A stretch of DNA of 64,000 bases from Micromonospora sp. C28SCA-DRY-2 (GCF_030519475.1 NZ_JAUMKD010000002.1:301001-365000); one strand, 5' to 3'. Counted from the stretch's first letter, positions 27,414-35,436 are shown. Numbers and translations are program-made. Notes: generated by a model from the letters alone, not told the origin.

Positions 27414-27800
27414 TCACCCGTCGCCCCAGCCGAGACCGCCGGGGCCGGCCGCGTGGTGGAACCCCGGATGCTCGGCCACGTCCGCGCAGCGCTCGCCGTC
27501 GGGACCGACGGCCCCGCAGAACAGCCGCTCGGCCCGGTGCCAGGCGTCGGCGGGCGACAACGCGGCCGCGCCGAGCGCCAGCTCGGGCCGGAGCAGGCTC
27601 AGCGCCTCGGCGTAGCCGACCGCCAGCTCGCGGGCGTCGGCCGGGCCGGCGGCGGTGAAGCCGAGGTGCACGGTGTAGAAGCGGACCGGCCGGGCGGCCC
27701 GCGGGGGCGGCGCGAGCAGCGGCGCCCCGCCGGCGTCCCGTCCCCCGCCGAGCCGCTCGACCGTACGCTGCCGCCAGTACGGCGACGTGTTGTCCCGCAT
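27414..27800 (-). CDS. hypothetical protein
   Basis: A 128-residue protein I do not recognise. It opens with MRDNTSPYWRQRTVERLGGG, continues with an Ala/Pro-rich linker, then RFYTVHLGFTAAGPADARELAVGYAEAL and a His/Cys-containing C-terminal half (CGAVGPDGERCADVAEHPGFHHA). No signal peptide or membrane segment is seen. The ATG at 27798-27800 has no clear Shine-Dalgarno. It is convergent with DUF397 and divergent from the P450, with 349 bases upstream. Confidence 0.6.
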   Translation of the reverse strand: MRDNTSPYWRQRTVERLGGGRDAGGAPLLAPPPRAARPVRFYTVHLGFTAAGPADARELAVGYAEALSLLRPELALGAAALSPADAWHRAERLFCGAVGPDGERCADVAEHPGFHHAAGPGGLGWGDG

Positions 27801-27975
27801 GGGCCCCTCCCCGTGGTCGACTCATCGGCGCCGGCCCGCCCGGCGCCGCCTCGCCGGGCACGCCGGCCGACCACCCGGGGGTGACCCGCCGGTGGCCCGG
27901 CGAACCGGTCCGCTGCCGGACGGCCCGCGCCACCGCACCCGACGCCGCCCACCCAGCCAAGCAGATCCGGCCGCT

Positions 27976-28020
27976 CCGGGGAGGGGCCAGCCGGCGGGCG
28001 GTTTGCTGGCCCCTCCCCGG
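27976..28020. other. 16-base-stem hairpin in a divergent intergenic region
   Basis: Perfect 16-base stem (arms 27976-27991 and 28005-28020) with a 13-base loop. It lies between two divergent starts (27800 and 28150), where a terminator is not expected. The rest of 27801-28149 holds only the P450 promoter. It may end an unrecognised short transcript or be a dispersed palindrome. Confidence 0.7.
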
Positions 28021-28051
28021 CCAGCCGTGCCGTCGGGGCCGGCCGGACCCG

Positions 28052-28077
28052 GGATTCAGCGCCCCTGACCTGGGTAG
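28052..28077 (+). promoter_or_regulatory. SigB/SigF-like promoter of the P450
   Basis: GGATT (28052-28056), 15 bases, GGGTAG (28072-28077), one base away from the GGTTT-N15-GGGTA pattern found before other genes here. It lies about 70 bases before the P450 start. Confidence 0.45.
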
Positions 28078-28149
28078 AAGCAACGTGGCCGAAGCACATC
28101 GGCGGGCCGGCCACGGTCACGGCCCCGCACCGCAGCGTCAGGAGGCCCC

Positions 28150-29397
28150 ATGCCGTCCATCCCGGCGGACCGCAGCCCGGACAGCACCCTCGCCTTCCTG
28201 CGCGACGGCTACCGCTTCGTCGGTGCCCGGTGCGACCGGTACGGCACGGACATCTTCCAGACCCGGCTGCTGCTGGAACGCACCATCTGCCTGCGCGGCC
28301 GGCCGGCGGCGGTGCTCTTCTACGACAACGAACGCTTCGTCCGCGCCGGCGCCATGCCGCTGCGGGCCCAGCGGACGCTCACCGGTCGCGGCGGCGTGCA
28401 GGGGCTCGACGGCGCGACCCACCGGGACCGCAAGGCGATGCTGATGTCGATCATGACGCCGACCGCGGTCCGGCAGATCGGCCAGCTCTTCGACGACGAG
28501 TGGCGGGCCCGGATCCCGGTCTGGGAGAAGTCCGGGCCGGTCGTGCTCTACGACGAGCTGGGCCGGATGCTCACCCGCGCGGTCTGCGCCTGGGCCGGGG
28601 TGCCGCTGGCCGACGGCGACGTGCTCCGGCGCACCGACGAGCTGCACGCGATGATCGACGGGCCGGCCGCGCTCGGCCCCCGGCACTGGCGGGGCCTGCT
28701 GGGCCGCCGCCGGGGCGAACACTGGGCGGGCGACCTCGTCGAGCGGGCCCGGGTCGGCACCCTGCCCGCCCCGGAGGGCAGCGCGCTCCGGGTGATCGCC
28801 GAGCACCGGGACGAGCGGGGGCGGCCGCTGCCCCGCCGGATCGCCGCGGTGGAACTGCTCAACGTGCTCCGGCCGACGGTCGCCGTGGACCGCTTCATCG
28901 TCTTCGCCGCGCTGGCCCTGCACGACCACCCGGCCTGGCGACAGCGGGCCGGGGAGAGCGACGAGGCCGCCGAGTGCTTCGTGCAGGAGGTCCGCCGCTA
29001 CTACCCGTTCTTCCCGATGGCGGCGGCCCGGGTCCGGCGCTCCTTCGACTGGCAGGGCTACCACTTCCCGCGCGGGCGGCGGGTGGTGCTGGACCTGTAC
29101 GGCACCAACCACGACCCCACCCTCTGGCCGCAGCCCGAGCAGTTCCGCCCGGAGCGCTTCGCCAACTGGCGGGCCGACCCGTTCGGGCTGATCCCGCAGG
29201 GCGGCGGTGAGCACCTGACCGGGCACCGCTGCGCCGGCGAGTGGATCACCATCGAGCTGATGAAGCGGGCGGTGACCAACCTGACCACCGCCATGCGGTA
29301 CGACGTGCCGCCGCAGGACCTGGCGGTGAGCCTGCGCCGGATGCCGGCGCTGCCGCCCAGCGGCTTCCTGATCACCAACGTGCGGCGCACCGCCTGA
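28150..29397 (+). CDS. CYP152-type cytochrome P450 (fatty acid peroxygenase)
   Basis: A 415-residue P450 of the CYP152 family, which uses hydrogen peroxide instead of reductase partners to oxidise fatty acids. Instead of the usual acid-alcohol pair, the I helix reads NVLRPTVAVD with Arg241-Pro242, the arginine that binds the substrate carboxylate in P450 BSbeta and OleT. The haem loop is IPQGGGEHLTGHRCAG (Cys361). At the position of OleT His85, this protein has Gln84 (GGVQGLDG), as in P450 BSbeta, which favours hydroxylation over decarboxylation to alkenes. No redox partner gene is nearby, consistent with peroxygenase use. The start ATG follows CAGGAGGCCCC. Confidence 0.93.
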   Translation: MPSIPADRSPDSTLAFLRDGYRFVGARCDRYGTDIFQTRLLLERTICLRGRPAAVLFYDNERFVRAGAMPLRAQRTLTGRGGVQGLDGATHRDRKAMLMSIMTPTAVRQIGQLFDDEWRARIPVWEKSGPVVLYDELGRMLTRAVCAWAGVPLADGDVLRRTDELHAMIDGPAALGPRHWRGLLGRRRGEHWAGDLVERARVGTLPAPEGSALRVIAEHRDERGRPLPRRIAAVELLNVLRPTVAVDRFIVFAALALHDHPAWRQRAGESDEAAECFVQEVRRYYPFFPMAAARVRRSFDWQGYHFPRGRRVVLDLYGTNHDPTLWPQPEQFRPERFANWRADPFGLIPQGGGEHLTGHRCAGEWITIELMKRAVTNLTTAMRYDVPPQDLAVSLRRMPALPPSGFLITNVRRTA

Positions 29398-29404
29398 CGT
29401 CCGG

Positions 29405-29453
29405 CCGCCCGCCGAAGGGCCGCCCGGCGTGGGGGCGGCCCTTCGGCGGGCGG
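29405..29453. terminator. strong bidirectional terminator, P450/ADH
   Basis: A perfect 21-base stem (arms 29405-29425 and 29433-29453) with a 7-base loop, 8 bases after the P450 stop and 18 from the convergent dehydrogenase stop. Confidence 0.9.
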
Positions 29454-29471
29454 GTCCGGCGCGCCAGCCGG

Positions 29472-30644
29472 TCAGGCCGGGTGCAGCACGCTGCGCAGGC
29501 AGCCCTCCTGCTTCTTCTCGAACACCTCGTAGCCGCGCACCCCCTGCTCCAGCGACAGCGGGTGGGTGGCGAGGTAGCCGGGATCGATCTCGCCGGCGGC
29601 GAGCCGGTCCAGCAGCATCGGGATGTAGCGCTGGGCGTGCATCTGCCCCATCCGCAGCACCAGCGCCTTGTTCATCGCCGCGCCGAGCGGGAACTTGTCG
29701 ACGAGCCCGCCGTAGACGCCGACGATGCTCACCGTGCCGCCCTTGCGGCAGGCCATGATCGCCTGGCGGACCGAGGTGGGCCGGTCGGACTGCAGGCGCG
29801 CGGTCTGCTTGGCCTTGTCGTACGCGTACGCCGGGCCGACGTCGTGGCTCTCCATGCCGACCGCCTCGATGCAGGCGTCCGGCCCCCGTCCGGCGGTCAT
29901 CTCGCGCAGCGCCTCCAGCACGTCGGTATCCGCGTAGTTGACAGTCTCCACGCCGAGCCGGTCGGCGGCGGGGGCCAGCCGCTCCGGCAGCCGGTCGATG
30001 ACGATCACGCGCCCGGCGCCGAGCAACTGGGCGGCGCGGGCGGCCATCTGCCCCACCCCGCCGCCGCCCCAGACCGCGACCACCTCGCCGCCGGTGAGCC
30101 CGCAGAAGTCGGCGGCCATCCAGCCGGTGGGCATGGCGTCGGAGGCGAAGACCACCGAGTCGTCCGGCACCCCGTCGGGCACCGGGAACGCCCCGACGTC
30201 GCCGAACGGCACCCGGACGTACTCCGCGTGGCTGCCCGAGTAGCCGCCGGCGGCATGCGAGTAGCCGAGGATGCCGGCCGGCGAGTGCCCCCAGAGCTTC
30301 TCGGTGAAGACCGGCTGCGGGTTGGAGTTGTCGCAGAGCGAGTACTGCTCGGTCCGGCAGTACCAGCAGCCGCCGCAGGCCACCACCGAGCCGACCACCA
30401 CCCGGTCGCCGACCTTCAGCCGGCGTACCCCCGGCCCGGTCTCCACCACCTCGCCCATGAACTCGTGACCGAGCACGTCCCCCTCGCGCATCGCCGGCAG
30501 GTAGCCGTTGATCAGGTGCAGGTCCGATCCGCAGACGCTGCTGGCCCGGACCTTGACGATGATGTCGCCCTCGGCGCGGATCCGCGGCTCGGGGACGTCG
30601 CGCACGGCCAGTTTGCCGACTCCCTCCCAGCACAGCGCCCTCAC
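29472..30644 (-). CDS. zinc-dependent alcohol dehydrogenase family protein
   Basis: A 390-residue medium-chain dehydrogenase resembling glutathione-independent formaldehyde-type dehydrogenases. It has the catalytic zinc residues in VCGSDLH and GHEFMG, the structural zinc lobe CGGCWYCRTEQYSLC, and the coenzyme loop VWGGGGVGQMAARAAQLLGAG ending in a VIDR strand. The protein begins VRALCWEG; GTG at 30642-30644 overlaps the upstream gene stop as GTGA. It forms a two-gene operon with an SRPBCC-domain gene under a SigB-like promoter. A role in aldehyde or alcohol detoxification under stress is inferred. Confidence 0.92.
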   Translation of the reverse strand: MRALCWEGVGKLAVRDVPEPRIRAEGDIIVKVRASSVCGSDLHLINGYLPAMREGDVLGHEFMGEVVETGPGVRRLKVGDRVVVGSVVACGGCWYCRTEQYSLCDNSNPQPVFTEKLWGHSPAGILGYSHAAGGYSGSHAEYVRVPFGDVGAFPVPDGVPDDSVVFASDAMPTGWMAADFCGLTGGEVVAVWGGGGVGQMAARAAQLLGAGRVIVIDRLPERLAPAADRLGVETVNYADTDVLEALREMTAGRGPDACIEAVGMESHDVGPAYAYDKAKQTARLQSDRPTSVRQAIMACRKGGTVSIVGVYGGLVDKFPLGAAMNKALVLRMGQMHAQRYIPMLLDRLAAGEIDPGYLATHPLSLEQGVRGYEVFEKKQEGCLRSVLHPA

Positions 30645-31276
30645 GCCCGGCCTCCCGTCGTCAGCTTCTCGCGCACCCTGTCGGTCGCCGCCTCCTGGGC
30701 CGGGCTCCGACCGGACGGGTCCCGACGGGTGTCGATCACCTGCCCGGCCTCGATGAGCGACTTCACCCGGCGCAGGGTGTCCCGCAGGCCCAGGTCCGGC
30801 TCGTCGCCGGCGGCCAGGCCGAACGCCCGGCGCAACCGCCCGGAGCGGTAGCGCAGCTCGGCCCGGATCTCGGTGCCCCGGTCCTGCGGCGCGGGCACCA
30901 GCTCGACCGTGCCGTGCTGCGCGGGCCCGTCGGTCACCCGCCAGGTCAGCCGTCCCGGGCCGGCGACCTGGATCTCGGCGCACCACTCGGTGCCGCCGCC
31001 GGCCGGGTCGCGGGCCACGCACCGCCAGCGGTTGTCGGCCAGTTGCTCCAGCGTCGCCCACTCCGCCAGCGCCCGGTCCAGCCGCTCCCGGTCGGTCCAG
31101 AAGCCGATCACCTCGTCCACCGGCCGGTCCACGGTGATCCCGCGCCGCACCACGTACCAGCCGTCCTGCCGCTCCGGCTGGTGCCGACGGCGGCGCCGGG
31201 CCACCGTCCGGCCGACGCCGACCGCGGTCAACGCCCCGGCGCCGAGCAGCACCCACCTCGTTCCGTTGCTGGTCAT
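30641..31276 (-). CDS. SRPBCC-family (polyketide cyclase-like) protein, anchored
   Basis: A 211-residue protein with an N-terminal hydrophobic anchor (WVLLGAGALTAVGVGRTVA) and Arg-rich border, then an SRPBCC/START-like ligand-binding domain: RGITVDRPVDEVIGFWTDRERLDRALAEWATLE ... GPGRLTWRVTDG. Such domains hold hydrophobic ligands. Similar proteins are often fused or adjacent to membrane stress genes in actinobacteria. Start: ATG at 31274-31276 after GGAGGAG. Coupled to the dehydrogenase by GTGA. A strong SigB-like promoter (31326-31351) lies about 50 bases upstream. Confidence 0.85.
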   Translation of the reverse strand: MTSNGTRWVLLGAGALTAVGVGRTVARRRRRHQPERQDGWYVVRRGITVDRPVDEVIGFWTDRERLDRALAEWATLEQLADNRWRCVARDPAGGGTEWCAEIQVAGPGRLTWRVTDGPAQHGTVELVPAPQDRGTEIRAELRYRSGRLRRAFGLAAGDEPDLGLRDTLRRVKSLIEAGQVIDTRRDPSGRSPAQEAATDRVREKLTTGGRA

Positions 31277-31325
31277 CACGTCTCCTCCACCGGGCGCCTC
31301 GGGGTGGACAGCCCGTGCCGTTGCG

Positions 31326-31351
31326 CTACCCGGCACCGGCCCCGCGAAACG
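31326..31351 (-). promoter_or_regulatory. SigB/SigF-like promoter of SRPBCC-dehydrogenase operon
   Basis: Minus strand: CGTTT (31347-31351), 15 bases, GGGTAG (31326-31331). One of the best matches to the GTTT-N15-GGGTA pattern in the window. It is back to back with the next promoter, the -35 boxes being 7 bases apart. Confidence 0.62.
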
Positions 31352-31358
31352 ACAGACC

Positions 31359-31384
31359 GGTTTGATCCAGCGATATCCGGGCAC
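31359..31384 (+). promoter_or_regulatory. SigB/SigF-like promoter of methyltransferase operon
   Basis: GGTTT (31359-31363), 15 bases, GGGCAC (31379-31384), 37 bases before the TTG start. Paired divergently with the promoter at 31326-31351. Confidence 0.55.
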
Positions 31385-31421
31385 CTGCTGCGGGCACCGA
31401 CAACTCGCCCGGGAGGCCCCG

Positions 31422-32159
31422 TTGCCCTTCGACGCCAGCGCCTACGGCCGGCACGTCGCCGCCGTCTACGACGACACGTACGCCCACCTGGACCCGGCCG
31501 AGGCGGTGGAGCGGCTGGCGGCGCTGGCCGACGGCGGCCCGGTCTGCGAGTTCGGCGTCGGCACCGGGCGGCTGGCGCTGCCGCTGCTGGCGCGGGGCCT
31601 GACCGTCGCCGGCATCGAGGGTTCGCCCGAGATGGTGGCCGGGCTGCGGGCCAAGCCGGGCGGCGACCGGATCGAGGTAGCCGTCGGCGACTTCGCGCAG
31701 ACCCGGGTGCCCGGCGAGTTCGCGCTGGTCGTGCTGGCCTTCAACACCATCTTCGCGCTGCCGGACCAGGCCGCTCAGGTGGCCTGCTTCCGCAACGCCG
31801 CCGCCCACCTGCGTCCGGGCGGCCGGTTCGTGGTCGAGGCGTGGGTGCCGGACCCGGGCGCGTTCCGGGCCGGGTCCGCGCTGCGGCCGGTGCGGGTCGC
31901 CGAGGACGAGGTGCTGCTGGAGGCGGCCGTGCTGCACCCGGCCGAGCAGCGGATGACCACCACGAAGATCCGGCTCACCGACGGCGGGGTGCGGCTGCTG
32001 CCGGCGAACCACCGCTACGCCTGGCCGGCCGAGCTGGACCTGATGGCCGAGCTGGCCGGGATGGCCCGGGAGCACCGCTGGGCGGACTGGTCCGGGCGGC
32101 CGTTCACCGACGGCAGCCGGGAGCACGTCTCGGTCTGGCGCCGGCCGGTGGCGGCGTGA
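31422..32159 (+). CDS. class I SAM-dependent methyltransferase
   Basis: A 245-residue methyltransferase. Motif I is VCEFGVGTGRLALPLLARG, followed by the acidic end of strand 2 (IEGS), VVLAFNTIFALP and HLRPGGRFVVEAW. The start is TTG at 31422: GGGAGG lies 5 bases upstream, no ATG or GTG is placed as well, and the protein begins PFDASAYGRHVAAVYDDTY, typical of this family. The acceptor molecule is unknown. Its stop overlaps the start of a glycosyltransferase gene as GTGA, so the two act together, perhaps on an envelope glycan or lipid (inference). Confidence 0.9.
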   Translation: MPFDASAYGRHVAAVYDDTYAHLDPAEAVERLAALADGGPVCEFGVGTGRLALPLLARGLTVAGIEGSPEMVAGLRAKPGGDRIEVAVGDFAQTRVPGEFALVVLAFNTIFALPDQAAQVACFRNAAAHLRPGGRFVVEAWVPDPGAFRAGSALRPVRVAEDEVLLEAAVLHPAEQRMTTTKIRLTDGGVRLLPANHRYAWPAELDLMAELAGMAREHRWADWSGRPFTDGSREHVSVWRRPVAA

Positions 32160-33256
32160 GCGCCCCGACCCGCCCGGCCGGCGGGGCCACCGGCGACGAC
32201 CGGGCCCGCCCGCCCGCGCCCGGTCCGACCGGTCCGACCAGCGGCGACGAATCCGCCCGGGCCGCCACGGCCGGGCCCGCCGGCGACCGGCCGCGCCCGC
32301 TGCCGATGTCGTACGTGCTGCCGCTGCGCTGGGCCGACGACGCCGGCCTGGCCGAGCTGACCGACTACCTGCGGTGGCTCGCCACCCGGGTCGAGGTGAC
32401 AGTGGTGGACGGCTCCGCCCCGGAGGTCTTCGCCCGGCACGCGCGCGCCTGGCGCGGGCTGCTCCGGCACGTGCCCCCGGATCCGGCGCTGCGCGGGGTG
32501 AACGGCAAGGTCGTCGGGGTGCTCACCGGCGTCCGGGCGGCGCGGCACGAGCACGTGGTGGTCGCCGATGACGACGTCCGCTACGACGAGGCCGGGCTGC
32601 GCGCGGTACACCGGCTGCTGCACCGGGTGGACCTGGTCCGGCCGCAGAACTACTTCGACCCGCTGCCGTGGCACGCGTACTGGGACACCGGGCGGACCCT
32701 GCTGAACCGGGCGCTCGGCGCGGACTACCCGGGCACCCTCGCCGTGCGCCGGAGCACCTTCCTCGGCATGGGCGGCTACGACCCGGACGTGCTCTTCGAG
32801 AACCTGGAGCTGATCCGCACGGTGCGCGCGTACGGGGGCACCGAGGCGGCCCCGGCCGGGTTGTACGTCCGTCGGCTGCCCCCGGACACCGCGCACTTCC
32901 GCGGCCAGCGGGTCCGCCAGGCGTACGACGACCTGGCCCAGCCGGTGCGGCTGGTGACCTCGCTGGCGGTCCTGCCGGCGCTGGCGGCGGCGACCCTGGC
33001 CCGGCGACCCGGGCTGCTGCTCGGCGCGGCCGCGACCACCGTGGGGCTGGCCGAGGTCGGCCGGCGGCGGGCCGGCGGCACGGCGGTCTTCCCGCCCGCC
33101 ACCGCCCTGGCGGCGCCGCTGTGGCTGCTGGAGCGGGGCGTCTGCGCCTGGCTGGCGGTCGGCCGCCGGGTCCTCTTCGGCGGCGTCCGCTACGCGGGCA
33201 CCCGCGTCCGCCGCGCCGCCCACTCCGAACGCGCCCTCCGCCGCCGCCTCCGCTGA
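32156..33256 (+). CDS. glycosyltransferase-like membrane-associated protein
   Basis: A 366-residue protein of GT-A fold type. After a Pro/Ala/Gly-rich N-terminus (about 48 residues), MSYVLPLRW begins the conserved part; VVVADDDVRYDEAGL holds the DDD metal/nucleotide site, and YPGTLAVRRSTFLGMGGYDPDVLFENLE is the acceptor-side block. Hydrophobic stretches near residues 258-275 and 280-325 suggest membrane association. GTG at 32156 is coupled to the methyltransferase stop; a downstream ATG at 32307 is an alternative. The sugar and acceptor are unknown. Confidence 0.82.
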   Translation: MSAPTRPAGGATGDDRARPPAPGPTGPTSGDESARAATAGPAGDRPRPLPMSYVLPLRWADDAGLAELTDYLRWLATRVEVTVVDGSAPEVFARHARAWRGLLRHVPPDPALRGVNGKVVGVLTGVRAARHEHVVVADDDVRYDEAGLRAVHRLLHRVDLVRPQNYFDPLPWHAYWDTGRTLLNRALGADYPGTLAVRRSTFLGMGGYDPDVLFENLELIRTVRAYGGTEAAPAGLYVRRLPPDTAHFRGQRVRQAYDDLAQPVRLVTSLAVLPALAAATLARRPGLLLGAAATTVGLAEVGRRRAGGTAVFPPATALAAPLWLLERGVCAWLAVGRRVLFGGVRYAGTRVRRAAHSERALRRRLR

Positions 33257-33257
33257 C

Positions 33258-33328
33258 CGCGATCGTGCGCGTTCCGCCCCGGCGGGGTGGTAACGCCGCG
33301 GATGCCGAACCCAGGGTGCACGATCGCG
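33258..33328. repeat. GATC-core long palindrome after glycosyltransferase
   Basis: Perfect 11-base arms CGCGATCGTGC (33258-33268) and GCACGATCGCG (33318-33328) with a 49-base insert that can form a CCGCCCCGGCGGGG stem. It begins right at the glycosyltransferase stop and may double as its terminator. In style it resembles the palindrome at 44259-44319. Confidence 0.65.
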
Positions 33329-33346
33329 AGAGCCGGGACGCACACG

Positions 33347-33395
33347 GCAGCTCGCGGCCACTCACCGGCGGTGCCGGGTAGTGGCCGCGAGCTGC
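33347..33395. terminator. terminator of DUF3618 operon
   Basis: Perfect 16-base stem GCAGCTCGCGGCCACT / AGTGGCCGCGAGCTGC with a 17-base loop, 21 bases past the stop at 33416. Confidence 0.85.
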
Positions 33396-33415
33396 GGTGT
33401 ACGGTGACCGGCCGG

Positions 33416-34066
33416 TCAGTACCGCACCTGGTCGCGGGACTGCTGCGCCTGGTCCTTCACGTCCTGCGCGGCGGACCTCGTGTCGTCCTTGACGGCGTGC
33501 ACGGCCTCCTGCGCGGTGGACTTCACCGACTCGGTCGCCTGCTGCGCCGGCTCGCGCAGCTCCTCCTTCAGCTCACCGGCCACCTCGGTCAGCTTCTCCT
33601 TGACCGCGCCGGTGTGCTCGCTGGCCTTCTCCTTGACCTGCGTGGCCACCTGCTGCTCGCGGCGGGTGGCCGGGATCAGCGACGAGGCCAGCCAGCCGAC
33701 GCCGAACGCGATCAGGCCGGCGGCCAGCGGGTTGCCCTCGGACTTCTCCCGGATAACCTGCGGCGCCCGCTGCGCGGCGTCCCCGACGGTCGAGGCCGCC
33801 GACTGGGCCTTGTCGCTGACCGTGTGCGCCGCCGACGAGGCCCGGTCGCCCACCGAGTGGGCGGCGTGGCCGGTGCCGTGGCCCAGGTCCGAAGCGGTTC
33901 CCATCACCTTGTCCCTCACATTCTGCAGCGCGGTGCGGACCCGCTGCTTACGGTCGTCGACGATGCGGCTCGGGCTGACCTTGTACGCCAGCGCGTCCAC
34001 GTCGGAGCTCAGGTTGTTGCGGGTGGCCTCGATCTCCCGGCGGATCTGGGCGGGGTCGGTGCTCAT
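33416..34066 (-). CDS. DUF3618 domain membrane protein
   Basis: A 216-residue protein with DUF3618 at the N-terminus (DPAQIRREIEATRNNLSSDVDALAYKVSPSRIV), an amphipathic Ala/Ser/Lys-rich middle, one hydrophobic segment (PLAAGLIAFGVGWLASSLIPA) and a long LEA-like C-terminal tail rich in Lys, Glu, Gln and Ala (TQVKEKASEHTGAVKEKL ...). Such tails recall desiccation or stress proteins. The ATG (34064-34066) overlaps the upstream holin-like gene stop as ATGA, and the AGGAGGT in that gene's last codons serves as ribosome site. Third gene of a stress-type operon. Confidence 0.88.
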   Translation of the reverse strand: MSTDPAQIRREIEATRNNLSSDVDALAYKVSPSRIVDDRKQRVRTALQNVRDKVMGTASDLGHGTGHAAHSVGDRASSAAHTVSDKAQSAASTVGDAAQRAPQVIREKSEGNPLAAGLIAFGVGWLASSLIPATRREQQVATQVKEKASEHTGAVKEKLTEVAGELKEELREPAQQATESVKSTAQEAVHAVKDDTRSAAQDVKDQAQQSRDQVRY

Positions 34067-34530
34067 CGGGTGACCTCCTGCGGGTGGGGCTTGAGCGCGT
34101 CGGGGATCCGCTGCACGCTGTCGTTGGTCTGCTTGAGGCCGCGGATCCGCTCCGCGTTCTTCTTCGCCATGGAGTAGAGGACGGCGGCGATCACGCCCCA
34201 GATCACGGCCACGATCAGCGCCGCCCAGCCGGCGTCCATCACGTTGGACAGCCCGGCCCACAGGGCCAGCGAGAGGAAGAGCGCCACCATGTAGCCGCCG
34301 AAGCCGGCGCCGCCGAAGAACCCGGCGGCCTTGCCCGCCTTCTTGCCCTCCTGGCGGATCTCCGCCTTGGCCAGCTCCACCTCCTGGCGCATCAGGGTGG
34401 ACAGGTCGGTGGTGACCTGGCGCATCAGCTCGCCGATCGAGCTGCCCCTGACCTCGTCCGCGGTGTGCGGCGCACCCGCGGGGGGCTGGTAACCGGAGTC
34501 CAGTCCGGACCCCTGCGTCGGCATGCTCAT
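34063..34530 (-). CDS. holin-X/DUF1469-family membrane protein
   Basis: A 155-residue protein of the Actinobacterial Holin-X (phage holin superfamily III, DUF1469) type. It has a soluble N-terminus, the conserved helix SIGELMRQVTTDLSTLMRQEVELAKAEIRQEGKKAGKAAG, two hydrophobic segments (MVALFLSLALWAGL and AALIVAVIWGVIAAVLY) and a Lys/Arg-rich end. Despite the name, these chromosomal proteins are not phage lysis genes. GGGAGG lies 7 bases before the ATG. It sits between a DUF3618 gene and a related tail protein in one operon. Confidence 0.88.
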   Translation of the reverse strand: MSMPTQGSGLDSGYQPPAGAPHTADEVRGSSIGELMRQVTTDLSTLMRQEVELAKAEIRQEGKKAGKAAGFFGGAGFGGYMVALFLSLALWAGLSNVMDAGWAALIVAVIWGVIAAVLYSMAKKNAERIRGLKQTNDSVQRIPDALKPHPQEVTR

Positions 34531-34558
34531 GCCGCCGCCTCCCTTCGGATGACTCGGC

Positions 34559-35332
34559 TCACGGACGGGTGGTTCCGCTGGACGGCACGCCCGGCAGCGG
34601 GTCGGTCTGGTTCACCGGCGGCAGCGGCTGGCCGGTGCCGCCGGCCGGGTCGGCGTAGCTGGTGGTGGTGCCGGGGTCGGGGTAGGCGCCCGGCGTCGGG
34701 TCGAGGTAGCCGCCCGGGGGCGCGGCGTCCGGAACCGCGCGGGGGGCCGGCGGGGTGGGGATGACCGCGGTCTGCTCCGGGTCGTAGCCGGCGTCCGAGC
34801 CGTACGCCCGGTGGCCGCCGCCCTGGCCGTCACCGGTGGCGGCGATGTTCTTGGTCAGCCGGCCGGCGAGCACGCCGAGCACGGCGGCGCCCACCAGGAA
34901 GGTGCCCGGGTTGCGGCGGGCGTAGTCGCGCACCTCGGCGAGGATGTCGCCGGGCTCGCGCGCCTCCAGCCAGCCGGCCACCCCGTGCACCCGGTCGGCG
35001 GCCTGGCGGGCCAGTTCGCTCACCGGGCCGGCCTGCCCGCCCTGCTCGGCCATCGTCCGCATCTCGTCGGCCAGCGAGCGGAGCCCGCCGGCGGCGCGGC
35101 GCTGCTGCTCGCTGGTCTGGCTGGCGAGTTGGGTGCGCGCCTCGCCGTACAGGTTGCGGGCCTGCCGGGCCGCCTCGCGGCCGACCTCGGTGCCCTGCTC
35201 CTTGGCGGTCTGCGCGACGGCGCCGCCGGCCTGCTTGGCCTCCGAGCCGACCTGGCGGGCCTGTTCGCGGACGCCGCCGCCGTTCGACTCCTGCCCGTAG
35301 GTGGCAGACGTGGGTGACAGATCGTAAGTCAT
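34559..35332 (-). CDS. stress-type protein with coiled N-terminus and proline tail
   Basis: A 257-residue protein, first gene of the DUF3618 operon. Residues 20-110 are a long helical region rich in Ala, Gln, Glu and Arg (REQARQVGSEAKQAGGAVAQ), related in character to late-embryogenesis/ElaB-like proteins. Then comes a single hydrophobic segment (GTFLVGAAVLGVLAGRL), and a Pro/Gly/Asp/Tyr-rich tail. ATG at 35330-35332 follows AAGGGA. It is probably anchored at the membrane with a disordered tail. A SigB-like promoter lies at 35411-35436. The molecular function is unknown. Confidence 0.82.
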   Translation of the reverse strand: MTYDLSPTSATYGQESNGGGVREQARQVGSEAKQAGGAVAQTAKEQGTEVGREAARQARNLYGEARTQLASQTSEQQRRAAGGLRSLADEMRTMAEQGGQAGPVSELARQAADRVHGVAGWLEAREPGDILAEVRDYARRNPGTFLVGAAVLGVLAGRLTKNIAATGDGQGGGHRAYGSDAGYDPEQTAVIPTPPAPRAVPDAAPPGGYLDPTPGAYPDPGTTTSYADPAGGTGQPLPPVNQTDPLPGVPSSGTTRP

Positions 35333-35410
35333 GATGTCCCTTCCGCTCGGAAAGTCGTCGCGGGTGTGCTGGGGGGATGCGCCGGCCGTCCGACCGCCGC
35401 GCAGATTCAC

Positions 35411-35436
35411 CTACCCTGCGTCGCCGGGTCCATACC
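35411..35436 (-). promoter_or_regulatory. SigB/SigF-like promoter of DUF3618 operon
   Basis: Minus strand: GGTAT (35432-35436), 15 bases, GGGTAG (35411-35416), about 80 bases before the first gene of the operon. On the plus strand a weaker GGTTA-N17-GGGTTG (35472-35499) faces the DUF4383 gene. Confidence 0.55.

Noticed and set aside
27787..28068. A 93-codon frame in the gap before the P450
   Set aside because: Composition is Pro/Arg/Gly only, it overlaps a perfect hairpin and the start of another gene, and it has no ribosome site.
34063..34530. Phage remnant suggested by a holin-like protein
   Set aside because: No other phage gene, integrase or attachment site is nearby; chromosomal holin-X proteins with DUF3618 partners are common in actinobacteria.
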